Assembly: GCA_030748455.1 (NCBI GenBank)
Contig: JASMLY010000059.1
Coordinates: forward strand, 1 to 64,000
Length of the DNA: 64,000 nucleotides
From: Phycisphaerales bacterium
GTDB taxonomy: Bacteria; Planctomycetota; Phycisphaerae; Phycisphaerales; SM1A02
Direction of reading: 5' to 3'
The notes beneath the pieces are model-generated. The model ran no database searches. It was not told the origin of the DNA and worked only from the letters and a program-made list of their open reading frames with translations. This document shows, piece by piece, positions 27,195 to 36,411 of this stretch (position 1 is the stretch's first letter; every line of letters starts with the position of its first letter). The position numbers and the translations under genes were made by a program.

Positions 27195-27428
27195 ATGTCT
27201 AAGTTAAAGCCAAATAAAGGTCTTAAAAAACGCGTCCGACTTACCGCAAAAGGTAAGGTGAAGGTGAGCCGTGCATTTGCAGGTCACCTCCGAAGCCACA
27301 AAGACGGAAAACTCATACGTTCATATCGCAAACGGAAGCTCGTTGGTAGTGCGGATCTTAAAAAAATCTCCGCAATGCTTTGTACTCGTTTGACTCGTGG
27401 AGACAAAAAGGCAGCAACAGCAGACTAA
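27195..27428 (+). CDS. rpmI: 50S ribosomal protein L35
   Basis: L35 is a small basic large-subunit protein. The 77 residues begin with SKLKPNKGLKKRVRLTAKGK and contain SRAFAGHLRSHKDGK, matching the family, with a slightly extended C-terminal end. Start ATG 27195 after GGAG at 27182. It is followed by rplT after an 81-bp spacer with a hairpin. The usual infC is not upstream. Confidence 0.95.
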   Translation: MSKLKPNKGLKKRVRLTAKGKVKVSRAFAGHLRSHKDGKLIRSYRKRKLVGSADLKKISAMLCTRLTRGDKKAATAD

Positions 27429-27458
27429 AACAACGCAATGTTTGACGGGTTCAAGTGA

Positions 27459-27477
27459 TTGTGGCAGGTTGCCACAA
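27459..27477 (+). promoter_or_regulatory. Hairpin in the rpmI-rplT spacer
   Basis: TTGTGGCA and TGCCACAA form a perfect 8-bp stem with loop GGT, 32 bp before the rplT start. L20 is known in other bacteria to repress its own operon by binding an mRNA structure, so a similar role is conceivable. Confidence 0.4.
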
Positions 27478-27509
27478 CCCCCGATCAGGCTGAAAAAAGG
27501 AGGCAACAC

Positions 27510-27881
27510 ATGCCACGCGTACGAAAAGGTGCCGCACGAAACAAGGCACGAAAAAGAATTCTCCGCGAAGCTCGCGGATACTGGGGAACAAAATCACGTC
27601 ACAAGCAACAGGCAAAAGTCGCGCTCACCCGCGCTGGTCAGTTTGCGTACCGCGATCGCCGCGCTCGTCGTCGTGACTTCCGAAGAATTTGGATTACTCG
27701 GATTACTGCAGCATGCAGAATGCGCGATACTCGATACAGTCGTTTTATGAATGGTCTTTCAAAAGCAGGAATTTTGCTGAATCGTAAAATGCTCAGCGAA
27801 ATTGCAATTGACGATCCAAAAGCATTTGATGCGTTGGTCAAAGTTGCAGAAAAACACACGACCGCTCAAGCGAGTTCCTAA
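27510..27881 (+). CDS. rplT: 50S ribosomal protein L20
   Basis: L20 is needed for the first steps of 50S assembly. The product has 123 residues: PRVRKGAARNKARKRILREA at the start, GYWGTKSRHKQQAKVAL, AYRDRRARRRDFRRIWITRI and YSRFMNGLSKAGILLNRKML, all typical. ATG 27510 has the strong ribosome site AAAGGAGG. Its TAA stop shares a base with the proposed ATT start of the methyltransferase that follows. Confidence 0.97.
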   Translation: MPRVRKGAARNKARKRILREARGYWGTKSRHKQQAKVALTRAGQFAYRDRRARRRDFRRIWITRITAACRMRDTRYSRFMNGLSKAGILLNRKMLSEIAIDDPKAFDALVKVAEKHTTAQASS

Positions 27882-28495
27882 TTCGTTTTCTCTTCGAAGC
27901 AATTCGCCACTATCGCTCTACAGGTGCGATTGCTCCATCGTCTCGCTTTTTGGCAAGAACGATGGCGGAATCTATTCCAAGTTCAACTTCTAAGAGAGTG
28001 TTGGAGGTGGGGTGTGGCACCGGTGCGTTTACAAAAGAAATCCTCAAGACTCTTACAGATGGTGATTCGTTTCATATCGTTGAGTTGAACAGTGATTTTT
28101 GTACGTTTGTTGATTTGAAGTTACTTGAACCATTTCGAAACCAAAACCCGAATATTACAGTCGAAGTACACAACGCTCCAATAGAAGAAGCAAATCTCGT
28201 AGGAGTGTTTGACGCGATCATTTGCGGCTTACCATTCAATAATTTTCCGGTCGATCTTGTCGAGCACCTCTTTGACGTGATGTTGTCGTATCTCAAACCG
28301 CAATGTGAACTCGCGTACTTTGAATATCTCGGGATGCGAGGATTGAAAAGAACTTTTGGATTTCCGGGGATTCGCAAAGAAACAAAGCAGCGCACAAAAA
28401 ACATTGATGCTCGATACCAACAGTGCAAGGGCACGCAACAAACTGTTTGGCGAAACCTTCCATCGTGTCGTGTAGTACGATTACGACAATGTTGA
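27881..28495 (+). CDS. PmtA-like class I SAM methyltransferase, apparent ATT start
   Basis: 204 residues if read from ATT 27881. The first 28 codons encode IRFLFEAIRHYRSTGAIAPS followed by SRFLAR, which fits the conserved N-terminus of PmtA-type phospholipid N-methyltransferases. The SAM motif VLEVGCGTGAFT is near 40-51 and the catalytic-side motif ICGLPFNNFP near 115. No ATG, GTG or TTG exists upstream of TTG 27950 back to the in-frame stop at 27827, and starting at TTG would lose the conserved part. ATT overlaps the rplT stop by one base. The likely reaction is methylation of phosphatidylethanolamine, inferred from family resemblance. Confidence 0.72.
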   Translation: MRFLFEAIRHYRSTGAIAPSSRFLARTMAESIPSSTSKRVLEVGCGTGAFTKEILKTLTDGDSFHIVELNSDFCTFVDLKLLEPFRNQNPNITVEVHNAPIEEANLVGVFDAIICGLPFNNFPVDLVEHLFDVMLSYLKPQCELAYFEYLGMRGLKRTFGFPGIRKETKQRTKNIDARYQQCKGTQQTVWRNLPSCRVVRLRQC

Positions 28496-28899
28496 TCGAA
28501 GAAGTTACTGCACAAGATTGTTACAACTTGCGCGAATCAATTTTACGGCCAGGGCAACCAAAAGAAAACTGGACGTTTGAAGCAGACGACGATCCAAAAA
28601 CAATTCATTTGGCTGCCAAACTCAATGGTACGATCGTTGGGATTGTTTCACTGTTGCCCGAAGATAACAATGAGGTATTCAACCACCCTTGGAGACTGAG
28701 GGGGATGGCAGTTTTAGAAAAGTATCGTGGACAAGGTGTCGGGAAGAAGCTACTTCTCGAACTACTTAACAGGGTAGATGAAGGTATTTGGTGCACCGCT
28801 AGAAAGCATATTGCAGGTTTTTATTCAAAGAACGGGTTTGAAATCATTGGCGAAGAGTTCACGATGAACGACATGCCGCATGTGTATATGCGTACTTAG
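28489..28899 (+). CDS. GNAT-family acetyltransferase
   Basis: 136 residues with the Gcn5-related fold. The acetyl-CoA motif reads [18 protein letters not shown] (about 75-92), preceded by the beta strand LRGMAV, and the C-terminal segment [20 protein letters not shown] is typical. ATG 28489 overlaps the end of the methyltransferase by 7 bp. The substrate is unknown. Its stop overlaps the stop of the convergent prfB. Confidence 0.85.
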   Translation: MLIEEVTAQDCYNLRESILRPGQPKENWTFEADDDPKTIHLAAKLNGTIVGIVSLLPEDNNEVFNHPWRLRGMAVLEKYRGQGVGKKLLLELLNRVDEGIWCTARKHIAGFYSKNGFEIIGEEFTMNDMPHVYMRT

Positions 28900-30003
28900 C
28901 CCTTCGCAGAACGTCGTCGTTTCAACTCAGCATCAACGAAACCTTCGAGTGCTCCATCCAACACAGTTTGCGGGTTTCCAATTTCGTGTCCTGTGCGATG
29001 GTCTTTCACTCTGTTGTCGTATATGACGTAACTACGAATCTGTGTTCCCCAGCCTTGGTCTACAGCACCGCCGGTTGCTTGGTCGAGTTCCGCCTGTCTT
29101 CGCTCTTCTTCAAGTTGTTCTAACTTCGCTTGCAAAATGCGCATGGCCTGCTTGCGGTTTTGAAGTTGCGCTTTGTGTGTAGAACTTACAACCATAATGC
29201 CAGTAGGTTTATGCACAATTCGTACAGCAGAAGCAACTTTGTTGACGTTTTGACCACCCGGACCAGAAGAACGGGCGAACGTTGTGAATTCGATGTCCTT
29301 CTCGTCAATCTCGACATCTTGTTCATCAAATTCTGGAATGACATCGACAGTTGCAAAACTTGTTTGTCTTTTGCCCTGAGCGTTGAATGGGCTTACGCGT
29401 GCGAGACGGTGTGTTCCTCGTTCACAGCTCATATAGCCGTACGCCATCGGTCCCTTAATGCGATATGTCACTTCGCTGATGCCGACCTCAGTGCCATGGG
29501 TGGTGCTGACTTCTTCAACTTTGAAGTGCATATTTTCCCAGTAATTTTTGTACATTCGATCGAGCATGGACGCCCAGTCGTCCGCTTCTGTGCCTCCATC
29601 TCGAGATTGGATGGAGACAAAGCAGTTGCGGTGGTCGTGTTTTCCGTTGAGGAGTGATTGTGTCTCTACACGATCCATCCGATTTTGAAGTTGAAGGAGT
29701 TGGCCATCGACTTCTGCAAGTAGGTCAGCGTCGTCACCTTCTTTTGCAAGTTCAAACCCCACTTTCGTATCTTCGAACGATTCAATCACACCTTCTAAAT
29801 CTTCCGTTTGGGCTTTGAGGACTTTATACGAGTCAATGGTTTTTTGAGCAGCTGTTTGGTCATCCCAAAAACCTGCTTCACCCATTTTTTGCTGCAAATC
29901 CTCTCTTTTTGTTACTTTTGCATCGAAGTCAAAGAGAATCACGGATCGTCAAAATCCGCGCCTCTAGGTCATCAATAACTGGTTGGTGCGCTTCAAAATG
30001 CAT
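28896..30003 (-). CDS. prfB: Peptide chain release factor 2, with programmed +1 frameshift
   Basis: RF2 releases peptides at TGA and TAA codons. Frame 0 starts at ATG 30003 ([19 protein letters not shown]) and meets an in-frame TGA after 24 codons at 29931-29929. Reading then shifts +1 at CTT TGA C and continues as [12 protein letters not shown] for the rest of the protein. Key motifs are SPF ([12 protein letters not shown]) for stop recognition and [11 protein letters not shown] with the GGQ catalytic loop. An ATG at 30012 is an alternative start. No strong ribosome-like stimulator precedes the slip site. The frameshift lets RF2 control its own level. Confidence 0.95.
29928..29934 (-). promoter_or_regulatory. 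prfB +1 frameshift site CTTTGAC
   Basis: The canonical slippery heptamer CTT TGA C is present at the border of the two RF2 reading frames, in the same place as in E. coli. The peptidyl-tRNA-Leu slips from CTT to TTT while TGA waits for RF2. Confidence 0.95.
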
Positions 30004-30047
30004 GAGGGGCATAGTATCAGAGAGTGGTTGGTTGTACTCTACTAAGC

Positions 30048-31280
30048 ATGCAAACTTCCACTATTCTTCCTGATATGAAATTATCAGATCGAGCCAATTC
30101 AATACCACCATCCATCACACTTGCAATTAGCGCGAAAGTCAAAGAACTGAAAGCTGCAGGCGAAGATGTCATAGCGTTTGGTGCAGGCGAACCAGACTTC
30201 GATACCCCTGAGAAAATATCGCAGGCAGCGATCGATTCTTTGCTTGCAGGTGCAACGCATTACATGCCGTCAGCGGGAACTCCCGATGCCCGTGAAGCAA
30301 TTGCTCATAAGTTACGAACAGAAAATACTATTGAGTGCACAGAGAAAAATATCTCTATTAACGCAGGCGCAAAAATGTCGATCAATTTGGCGCTGATGTC
30401 AATTCTTGATAGTGGAAAAAATCAAGAAGTTGTTGTTCCAACTCCAGCGTGGGTGAGTTACAAACCAATGGTTGAACTTGCGGGAGGGACAATGATAGAA
30501 GTTCCTACAACGGTTGACACTGACTTCAAGTGTACCCCGCAAGAGATTGAAGCTGCAATTACACCTCATACAAAAGCCATCCTACTCAACACACCAAGCA
30601 ATCCGTGCGGAACGATGTATTCACCAGACGAGTTGCGAGCAATTGCAACAATGCTCGAACGTCATCCCAACATATATGTCATCAGCGATGAAATTTACGA
30701 ACAACTCATTTACAGCAAGACGAAACATCTTTCACTTGGATCAATTCCAGAAATTTCGCACCAAGTGATTACGATCAACGGATTGTCAAAAGCGTACGCG
30801 ATGACAGGGTGGCGAATCGGCTATGCGTGCGCCCCCGAAAATGTTGCAAAAGCGATGAACACGCTACAGAGTCAAATTAACACTTCGATTACGAGTTTTT
30901 GTTACGCAACGATTCCTGTTGCTCTTGAAATGAAAGAAGAAGTTGAAGAAATGCGACAAGTGTTTGCAAAACGCGCCGCACTCATGTTTTCATTGATTCA
31001 AAAGTGGCCAAATACAGAATGCGCGCAGCCAACTGGTGCGTTTTACGCTTTTCCAAAAATTTCAAGTTACTTTGGAAAAACATCACCGGCAGGAACAACA
31101 ATCGAAGATTCTGTTTCATTTGTGCAAGCATTACTAGACGAAACAGGTGTTGCAGTCGTTCCGGGTACAGACTTTGGCGGCTGCGGCCCAGATCATATTC
31201 GGCTGTCTTTCGCGTGCAGCGAAGAACTGATAGAGGTTGGCGTCAATAAAATTTTCGACTGGCTCAGCTCTTTTGAATAA
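30048..31280 (+). CDS. Class I/II pyridoxal-phosphate aminotransferase (aspartate type)
   Basis: Fold-type I aminotransferase, probably aspartate:2-oxoglutarate. From ATG 30048 it has 410 residues. The start of the family (LSDRANSIPPSITLAISAK) favours ATG 30048 or 30075. Seen: FGAGEPDFDTPEKI, NTPSNPCGTMY with the PLP-binding asparagine, SDEIYEQL, the Schiff-base lysine in INGLSKAYAMTGWRIGY (about K248) and LSFACSEELI at the end. It is a single plus-strand gene divergent from prfB. Exact amino acid preference cannot be read. Confidence 0.88.
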   Translation: MQTSTILPDMKLSDRANSIPPSITLAISAKVKELKAAGEDVIAFGAGEPDFDTPEKISQAAIDSLLAGATHYMPSAGTPDAREAIAHKLRTENTIECTEKNISINAGAKMSINLALMSILDSGKNQEVVVPTPAWVSYKPMVELAGGTMIEVPTTVDTDFKCTPQEIEAAITPHTKAILLNTPSNPCGTMYSPDELRAIATMLERHPNIYVISDEIYEQLIYSKTKHLSLGSIPEISHQVITINGLSKAYAMTGWRIGYACAPENVAKAMNTLQSQINTSITSFCYATIPVALEMKEEVEEMRQVFAKRAALMFSLIQKWPNTECAQPTGAFYAFPKISSYFGKTSPAGTTIEDSVSFVQALLDETGVAVVPGTDFGGCGPDHIRLSFACSEELIEVGVNKIFDWLSSFE

Positions 31281-31333
31281 ATTACCCCGCGGGTCGTATT
31301 GTGCTTCCCGATTTTATTCTGCTCTGAACCAAG

Positions 31334-32938
31334 TTAAATCTCAGCACTAGCAACTTTTGAAACACCTTCGATTGATCCGAGATCGGCAAGAAGGTCGCCA
31401 GTGGCAGGTGCGCCGAGTTTAATGATCATCATCGCAAGACCGTCCTTGTCACCATGACCAATGACCATCTCGTCGATGTTGACTTTCGATTCGCCAAGCA
31501 CTGAGCCGACTCTTCCAACCATGCCCGGTTGATCGTCGTTGAACAACGCAATCATGTGACCAGAGGGAACCATATCGAAACTACGACCATCAATATTCGT
31601 AACTCGGGGTTGTCCATCCGCGTGCACCGTCCCTTCGATGACGTGTGGCTGATCACCGTCAATCGTAATGCTGAGTTGATCGATTGCATCAGGTGAGCCG
31701 ACGACAGTTGAAGCGGTCACACCTAATTCGCGAGCCATCGCAGTCACGTTGATGATAGAGACTGGTTCATCGGTGCAATGTTGCAACAAAGAGACGAGTG
31801 TATACCTCGAAACGGTGTCTGTTTTTCCAACTGTCGCAGGACCACGAAGTTTCACAGTGACCTCTTTTGTTTTTGCGAGATTTGTCACTGTACCTAAAAG
31901 CGTAATCATTCTCTCTGCAAGTTCAACAAAACTTTTTTGTTTGGTATTGAGTTCAAGATCCAAACCACCAGCGTTCACAGCGCTCTCTAACCCTTCTCCA
32001 CGCAAATATTGCAGTAAAGATGCGCACGCATTGACCGCAACAGCTTCTTGTGCTTCAATGGTAGATGCACCTAGATGCGGAGTGCATAAGACTTTCGGGT
32101 GATTTCTAAACGGGTGATCTTCAGAAGGAGGTTCAGAGAGGTACACATCGATTGCGGCACCTGCGCACTTTCCCTCATCAAGTGCTGCAACTAGTGCCTC
32201 TTCATCAACAATTCCGCCCCGTGCAGCGTTGACAACGAGCAATTCGTTTTTACACTTTGCAAACTGCTCGTGCCCGAGCATTCCAATTGTTTGTTCAGTC
32301 CTAGGGACGTGAAATGTCACAATGTCAACGCGTTCGATGAGTTCATCAAACGATTGCATCATTTGAACTTGTCCATCCATTGCGGTTGGTTCATTCATAA
32401 ATGGGTCAAACCCGATGACTTCCATGCCAAACACCAACGCTCTTCGTGCCATCGCCTGTCCAATTCTGCCCATCCCAACAATGCCAAGCGTTCGACCAGC
32501 AAGTTGTACTCCGACAAAAGATCCACGATCCCAGCCGCCGCTTCGGAAAATGGCGTTTGAACTTGACACATTCCGAGCGAGTGAGATCATCAATGCGAAT
32601 GCGTGCTCTGCGGTCGTAATGGTGCTTGCCGAGGCTGAATTCATGACGGCAACGCCCAGACTCGTTGCCGTAGGCAGGTGGATATTGTCAACACCGACTC
32701 CAGCCCTTGCAATTCCCCTCAAACGGGCATCTGCATGGCTAAACACCTGCTTGAGCGTCTCTTCAGGCAGTTTTACTGCAGATCGCACGATGACACCATC
32801 AACTTCTGTGAGGGTGTCCACAAGGGCACTTTCGCTAAGATCTGTATTTACAAGGACTTCCACGTCTTCTTGGGTGTGTAGAAACGCTGCTCCTTCTGGG
32901 GCGAGTTTGTCAGCGATGAGTATTTTGATTGGTTTCAT
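31334..32938 (-). CDS. serA: D-3-phosphoglycerate dehydrogenase
   Basis: SerA oxidises 3-phosphoglycerate with NAD, the first step of serine synthesis. The 534 residues correspond to the long form: catalytic and NAD-binding domains (1-315; GIVGMGRIGQAMARRA, VNAARGGIVDEEAL and the catalytic histidine in TPHLGASTIEAQ), an intervening ASB-like domain, and a C-terminal ACT domain (about 455-534; GMVGRVGSVLGESKVNID) that may bind serine. ATG 32938 has AAGG upstream. It is divergent from rpsO. Confidence 0.95.
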   Translation of the reverse strand: MKPIKILIADKLAPEGAAFLHTQEDVEVLVNTDLSESALVDTLTEVDGVIVRSAVKLPEETLKQVFSHADARLRGIARAGVGVDNIHLPTATSLGVAVMNSASASTITTAEHAFALMISLARNVSSSNAIFRSGGWDRGSFVGVQLAGRTLGIVGMGRIGQAMARRALVFGMEVIGFDPFMNEPTAMDGQVQMMQSFDELIERVDIVTFHVPRTEQTIGMLGHEQFAKCKNELLVVNAARGGIVDEEALVAALDEGKCAGAAIDVYLSEPPSEDHPFRNHPKVLCTPHLGASTIEAQEAVAVNACASLLQYLRGEGLESAVNAGGLDLELNTKQKSFVELAERMITLLGTVTNLAKTKEVTVKLRGPATVGKTDTVSRYTLVSLLQHCTDEPVSIINVTAMARELGVTASTVVGSPDAIDQLSITIDGDQPHVIEGTVHADGQPRVTNIDGRSFDMVPSGHMIALFNDDQPGMVGRVGSVLGESKVNIDEMVIGHGDKDGLAMMIIKLGAPATGDLLADLGSIEGVSKVASAEI

Positions 32939-32987
32939 GGTTTGGTAAGACCTTCATAAAGGTGTGGCAGAGGGGGGAGGGTTTTGG

Positions 32988-33004
32988 TAGAATAATCGAT
33001 TCTA
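32988..33004. promoter_or_regulatory. Mirror-image TAGAAT boxes between serA and rpsO
   Basis: TAGAAT (32988) and its reverse complement ATTCTA (ends 33004) flank AATCG, so each strand carries a TAGAAT hexamer that could serve as a -10 box for one of the divergent genes, or the whole could be an operator. Confidence 0.35.
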
Positions 33005-33022
33005 GAAAAAGGTTGAAATATT

Positions 33023-33289
33023 ATGACGACAGTGACAGCAGATACGGTTAACAAAGACGATTTTAAGCGGCACGACTCCGATTGTGGCTCGCCAGAGGTT
33101 CAAATCGCAGCACTGACTGCAAGAATTTTGGAACTTACAGACCACTTAAAAACACACAAGCACGATCACCACTCACGTAGAGGGTTGATTATGCTCGTTG
33201 GTAAGCGAAATCGCTTGCTGAAGTACATTTCACGAACAAACCGCGAGGCATATCAAGCAACCATTAAGAAACTCGGGCTACGAAAGTAA
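33023..33289 (+). CDS. rpsO: 30S ribosomal protein S15
   Basis: S15 binds the central domain of 16S rRNA. The 88 residues match the family: [40 protein letters not shown] and [17 protein letters not shown] 33023. It is followed by pnp after a structured spacer, the classical order. Confidence 0.97.
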   Translation: MTTVTADTVNKDDFKRHDSDCGSPEVQIAALTARILELTDHLKTHKHDHHSRRGLIMLVGKRNRLLKYISRTNREAYQATIKKLGLRK

Positions 33290-33292
33290 TGA

Positions 33293-33412
33293 GCCCCAAA
33301 CCGCAGCCGCCCCGAGCAGTTTGCATTTGTGGTGGCAGTGGACAAGCGGTGGTCGCACGTGCGCCCGCATCTCGTCTTCTGTCTCCTTAGCAGCGAATTG
33401 TAAGTTTGGGGC
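33293..33412 (+). ncRNA. Structured RNA element in the rpsO-pnp spacer
   Basis: GCCCCAAAC (33293-33301) and GTTTGGGGC (33404-33412) close a 120-nt element. Inside are a GCCGCC/GGTGGC pairing and a GCAC/GTGC hairpin. In E. coli this spacer holds an RNase III-cut stem used in pnp autocontrol. The sequence here is not recognisably related; a similar role is inferred. Confidence 0.5.
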
Positions 33413-33438
33413 CTGCATTACAAGAGGAGTATTCACAG

Positions 33439-35592
33439 ATGAATACAAAAATTATTGTTGAACGGGAAATTGGAAATCGCACACTACGATTTGAAACTGG
33501 CCAAGTGGCGAAGCAGGCAAGCGGAGCAGTGATTGCAACGTATGGCGACACAACAGTGATGTGCACTGCAATGCGATCTGACCCTCGACCTGGGCTCGAT
33601 TTCTTCCCTTTGCAGTGTGACTATCGCGAGCGAACAAGCGCCGCTGGTAAGTTCCCAGGTGGTTTCCGAAAACGAGAAGGCGCCCCAAACGAAAAAGAGA
33701 TTCTCACAATGCGGTTGATGGATCGTCCAATCCGTCCACTCTTTCCAGATGGGTATATTGACGAATGCCAGATCCAAGCATGGGTCATGAGCCATGATGG
33801 TGAAAACGATGCCGACGTCCTCGCTTGTACAGCAGCGTCGATGGCAGTTTGCTTAACAGATGCGCCGTTCGAAGGACCAGTTGGTACTGTTCGCGTTGGT
33901 CGTATCATGACTGACGATGGTGAAACATACGTCCTTAACCCAACTCAAACCCAAATGCAATATTCAGACCTTGACCTTGTTCTTTCAGGTCATGCTGATG
34001 GGATTAATATGATTGAAATCGGCGCCGCACAAGTGGATGAAGCTGGCGTGATGGGTGCAATCAAATTTGGGTACGAAGAAGGTATTAAACCCATTCTTGA
34101 ACTGCAACTTGAATTGATGGAAAAAGCTGGCAAAGCTGAAAAACGACAAGGTGATTTGTCACTTCCATCAGAAGAAGTGATGGCAAAAGTCAAGGAACTT
34201 GTAGAAAACAAGATGCTTGAGGCTCGACGGATTCCTGGTAAAGCTGAGCGAAGCGATGCAGTGAATGAACTTCGATCTTCAATGATTGATGAACACTTTG
34301 CGATTCCTGAAAACTGTTCTTACAGCGAACACATGGCTGCTGAGAAAACACAACGCGAAGCAAAAGAATCATTCCGTAAACTTGAGAAGAAGTGCACGCG
34401 TAAACTTATAGTTGAAGAATCAATCCGTGCGGATGGTCGAGCACTTGACCAAATTCGCGATCTCGAAATGGACACGAAGGTGTTTATACGAACACACGGT
34501 TCAGCATTTTTCCAGCGTGGCGAAACGCAATCATTGGTGACTTGTACACTCGGCACGAAGAAGGACGAACAAATCGTTGATGGTCTGATGCCAGAATACG
34601 CAAAGAAATTTTACTTGCACTATAACTTCCCACCATTCTGTGTTGGTGAAGCTGGTCGAATTATGGGTCCCGGCCGCCGCGAAATCGGCCATGGTGCACT
34701 TGCAGAACGATCGCTTTTAGGCATCTTGCCTGACGTAGAAGAGTTCCCCTACACCATCCGTTTGGTCAGTGACATTACTGAATCGAACGGCTCCTCTTCC
34801 ATGGCAAGTGTATGTGGTGGCTGCCTTGCACTCATGGACGCAGGTGTTCCTATTCAGAACACGTGTGCTGGTATCAGCGTTGGTCGCTTCAGCAATGAAG
34901 AAGGCAAAATTGTTCGCGTCATGGACATCATTGGTGAAGAAGATTTCTTCGGTGACATGGACTTCAAAGTTTGCGGCACTCGCGACGGTATTACTGGTGT
35001 ACAACTTGACCTCAAGGCTCGTGGACTATGGTTCGATGAGCTTGAAGCAATCTTTAACGAGGCAAGAACGGGTCGCTTGAACATCATTGATCAAATGGAA
35101 GCAGTCATTCCAGCACCTCGCGAAGAAATGTCTGAATTTGCACCACGAATGATTAGCGTTCCAATCGATCCAGAAAAGATTGGTAAGTTGATTGGACCTG
35201 GTGGTAAGACAATTCGTTCAATCACAGAACAGACGGGTGCACAAATTGACATTAACGATGATGGCATCGTCTTTATTAGTTCGGTCAACCTTGCAGAAGC
35301 TGAAGCTGCGAAAGTAGCAGTTGAAGCAATTGCTGCTGAGATAAAAGTTGGTAGCGTGTTTGAAGGAAAAGTTGTTTCGACTCGTGATTTTGGAGCATTT
35401 ATTGAAATTGCCCCCGGAACTGATGGCATGTGCCACATTTCTGAACTTGCAGATGGCTTTGTAGAAAAAGTAGAAAACATCTGCAAAGTTGGCGACAAGA
35501 TAAAAGTAAAGGTGATCAATGTTGACGACACGGGTCGCATCAAATTGTCAGTCAAAGCTTTATTAAAAGAAGCTGAAACTGTCGAAAGTTAA
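33439..35592 (+). CDS. pnp: Polyribonucleotide nucleotidyltransferase (PNPase)
   Basis: 3'-5' phosphorolytic exoribonuclease of the degradosome, 717 residues. ATG 33439 is supported by AGAGGAG about ten bases upstream. Seen: two RNase PH domains (TYGDTTVMCTAMRSDPRPG near 24-42; GETQSLVTCTLGTKKDEQ in the second copy; catalytic region ESNGSSSMASVCGG), then a KH domain (KIGKLIGPGGKTIRSI) and an S1 domain (GKVVSTRDFGAFIEI). It is followed closely by a histidine-kinase gene, an unusual neighbour. Confidence 0.97.
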   Translation: MNTKIIVEREIGNRTLRFETGQVAKQASGAVIATYGDTTVMCTAMRSDPRPGLDFFPLQCDYRERTSAAGKFPGGFRKREGAPNEKEILTMRLMDRPIRPLFPDGYIDECQIQAWVMSHDGENDADVLACTAASMAVCLTDAPFEGPVGTVRVGRIMTDDGETYVLNPTQTQMQYSDLDLVLSGHADGINMIEIGAAQVDEAGVMGAIKFGYEEGIKPILELQLELMEKAGKAEKRQGDLSLPSEEVMAKVKELVENKMLEARRIPGKAERSDAVNELRSSMIDEHFAIPENCSYSEHMAAEKTQREAKESFRKLEKKCTRKLIVEESIRADGRALDQIRDLEMDTKVFIRTHGSAFFQRGETQSLVTCTLGTKKDEQIVDGLMPEYAKKFYLHYNFPPFCVGEAGRIMGPGRREIGHGALAERSLLGILPDVEEFPYTIRLVSDITESNGSSSMASVCGGCLALMDAGVPIQNTCAGISVGRFSNEEGKIVRVMDIIGEEDFFGDMDFKVCGTRDGITGVQLDLKARGLWFDELEAIFNEARTGRLNIIDQMEAVIPAPREEMSEFAPRMISVPIDPEKIGKLIGPGGKTIRSITEQTGAQIDINDDGIVFISSVNLAEAEAAKVAVEAIAAEIKVGSVFEGKVVSTRDFGAFIEIAPGTDGMCHISELADGFVEKVENICKVGDKIKVKVINVDDTGRIKLSVKALLKEAETVES

Positions 35593-35595
35593 TAA

Positions 35596-36411
35596 ATGTT
35601 TTCATTACCTTGGTTTATCGCAGGCACCGCCCTTGGGGCGGTGTCTGTATTGCCAATTATGGTGTGGAGACACAAGCGAGATGCTGCCCGAACTGCAGCA
35701 GCAACCGACCGAGCCCAAGCATCAGAACGCATGGCGGAAATCGGTCAGATGACTTCTGGCTTAGCCCATGAAATCAAGAACCCTCTGTCAACTGTTGGAT
35801 TAAACGCGCAGTTACTTTCGGAAGATATCGATCACCTAAAAATTGATGAAGTTGAAAAAGGAAGATTAACCAAACGCCTCAATTCCCTTTCAAGGGAAGT
35901 CGATCGACTACGCGGCATCTTAGATGATTTTTTACAGTTTGCTGGAAGAATGAAGTTAGACAAAGAGCAAACGAACTTATGTGAAGTATTACGTGAACTT
36001 GAAGATTTCTTTCTCCCGCAAAGTGATAGCGAGGGCGTCGTTTTTCGAATGGAGCTTCCAGGTAGTGCCGTTGTCGTCGAAGTTGACCGATCACTCCTCA
36101 AACAAGCGGTTCTAAATTTGCTCATTAATGCAACACAAGCAATGCATGGAGTCGAGAACAAAGAGTTAATTGTTCGCCTAGAGGAAAAAAACAACGAAGC
36201 GTTGATTCACGTTATCGACACTGGTCCTGGCATCGAACAAGAACGGATTGACGAAATTTTTCATCCGTATGTCTCCAACAAACGTGGCGGAACAGGACTT
36301 GGCCTACCAACGACATTGCGAATAGCACAAGAACACCACGGACATATCACCGTCGATTCCTCGATTGGTCATGGCAGCGATTTCACTCTGCATATACCAT
36401 TACTTGCGTAA
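35596..36411 (+). CDS. Membrane-anchored sensor histidine kinase
   Basis: 271 residues: one N-terminal membrane helix (about 3-24), no input domain, a HisKA dimerisation domain with H58 in SGLAHEIKNPLSTV, and the HATPase domain (N box NLLINATQAM, G1 DTGPGIEQE, G2 GGTGLGLPTT). This resembles the NtrB/AtoS group. Starts three bases after the pnp stop and shares TAATG with the lipid-kinase gene, so expression is tied to pnp. No response regulator lies beside it; the nearest is the ANTAR protein at 37307. Confidence 0.9.
   Translation: MFSLPWFIAGTALGAVSVLPIMVWRHKRDAARTAAATDRAQASERMAEIGQMTSGLAHEIKNPLSTVGLNAQLLSEDIDHLKIDEVEKGRLTKRLNSLSREVDRLRGILDDFLQFAGRMKLDKEQTNLCEVLRELEDFFLPQSDSEGVVFRMELPGSAVVVEVDRSLLKQAVLNLLINATQAMHGVENKELIVRLEEKNNEALIHVIDTGPGIEQERIDEIFHPYVSNKRGGTGLGLPTTLRIAQEHHGHITVDSSIGHGSDFTLHIPLLA

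Noticed and set aside
28896..29942. RF2 as a truncated or broken gene
   Set aside because: The in-frame TGA is the known programmed +1 frameshift; the first 24 codons are upstream and intact.
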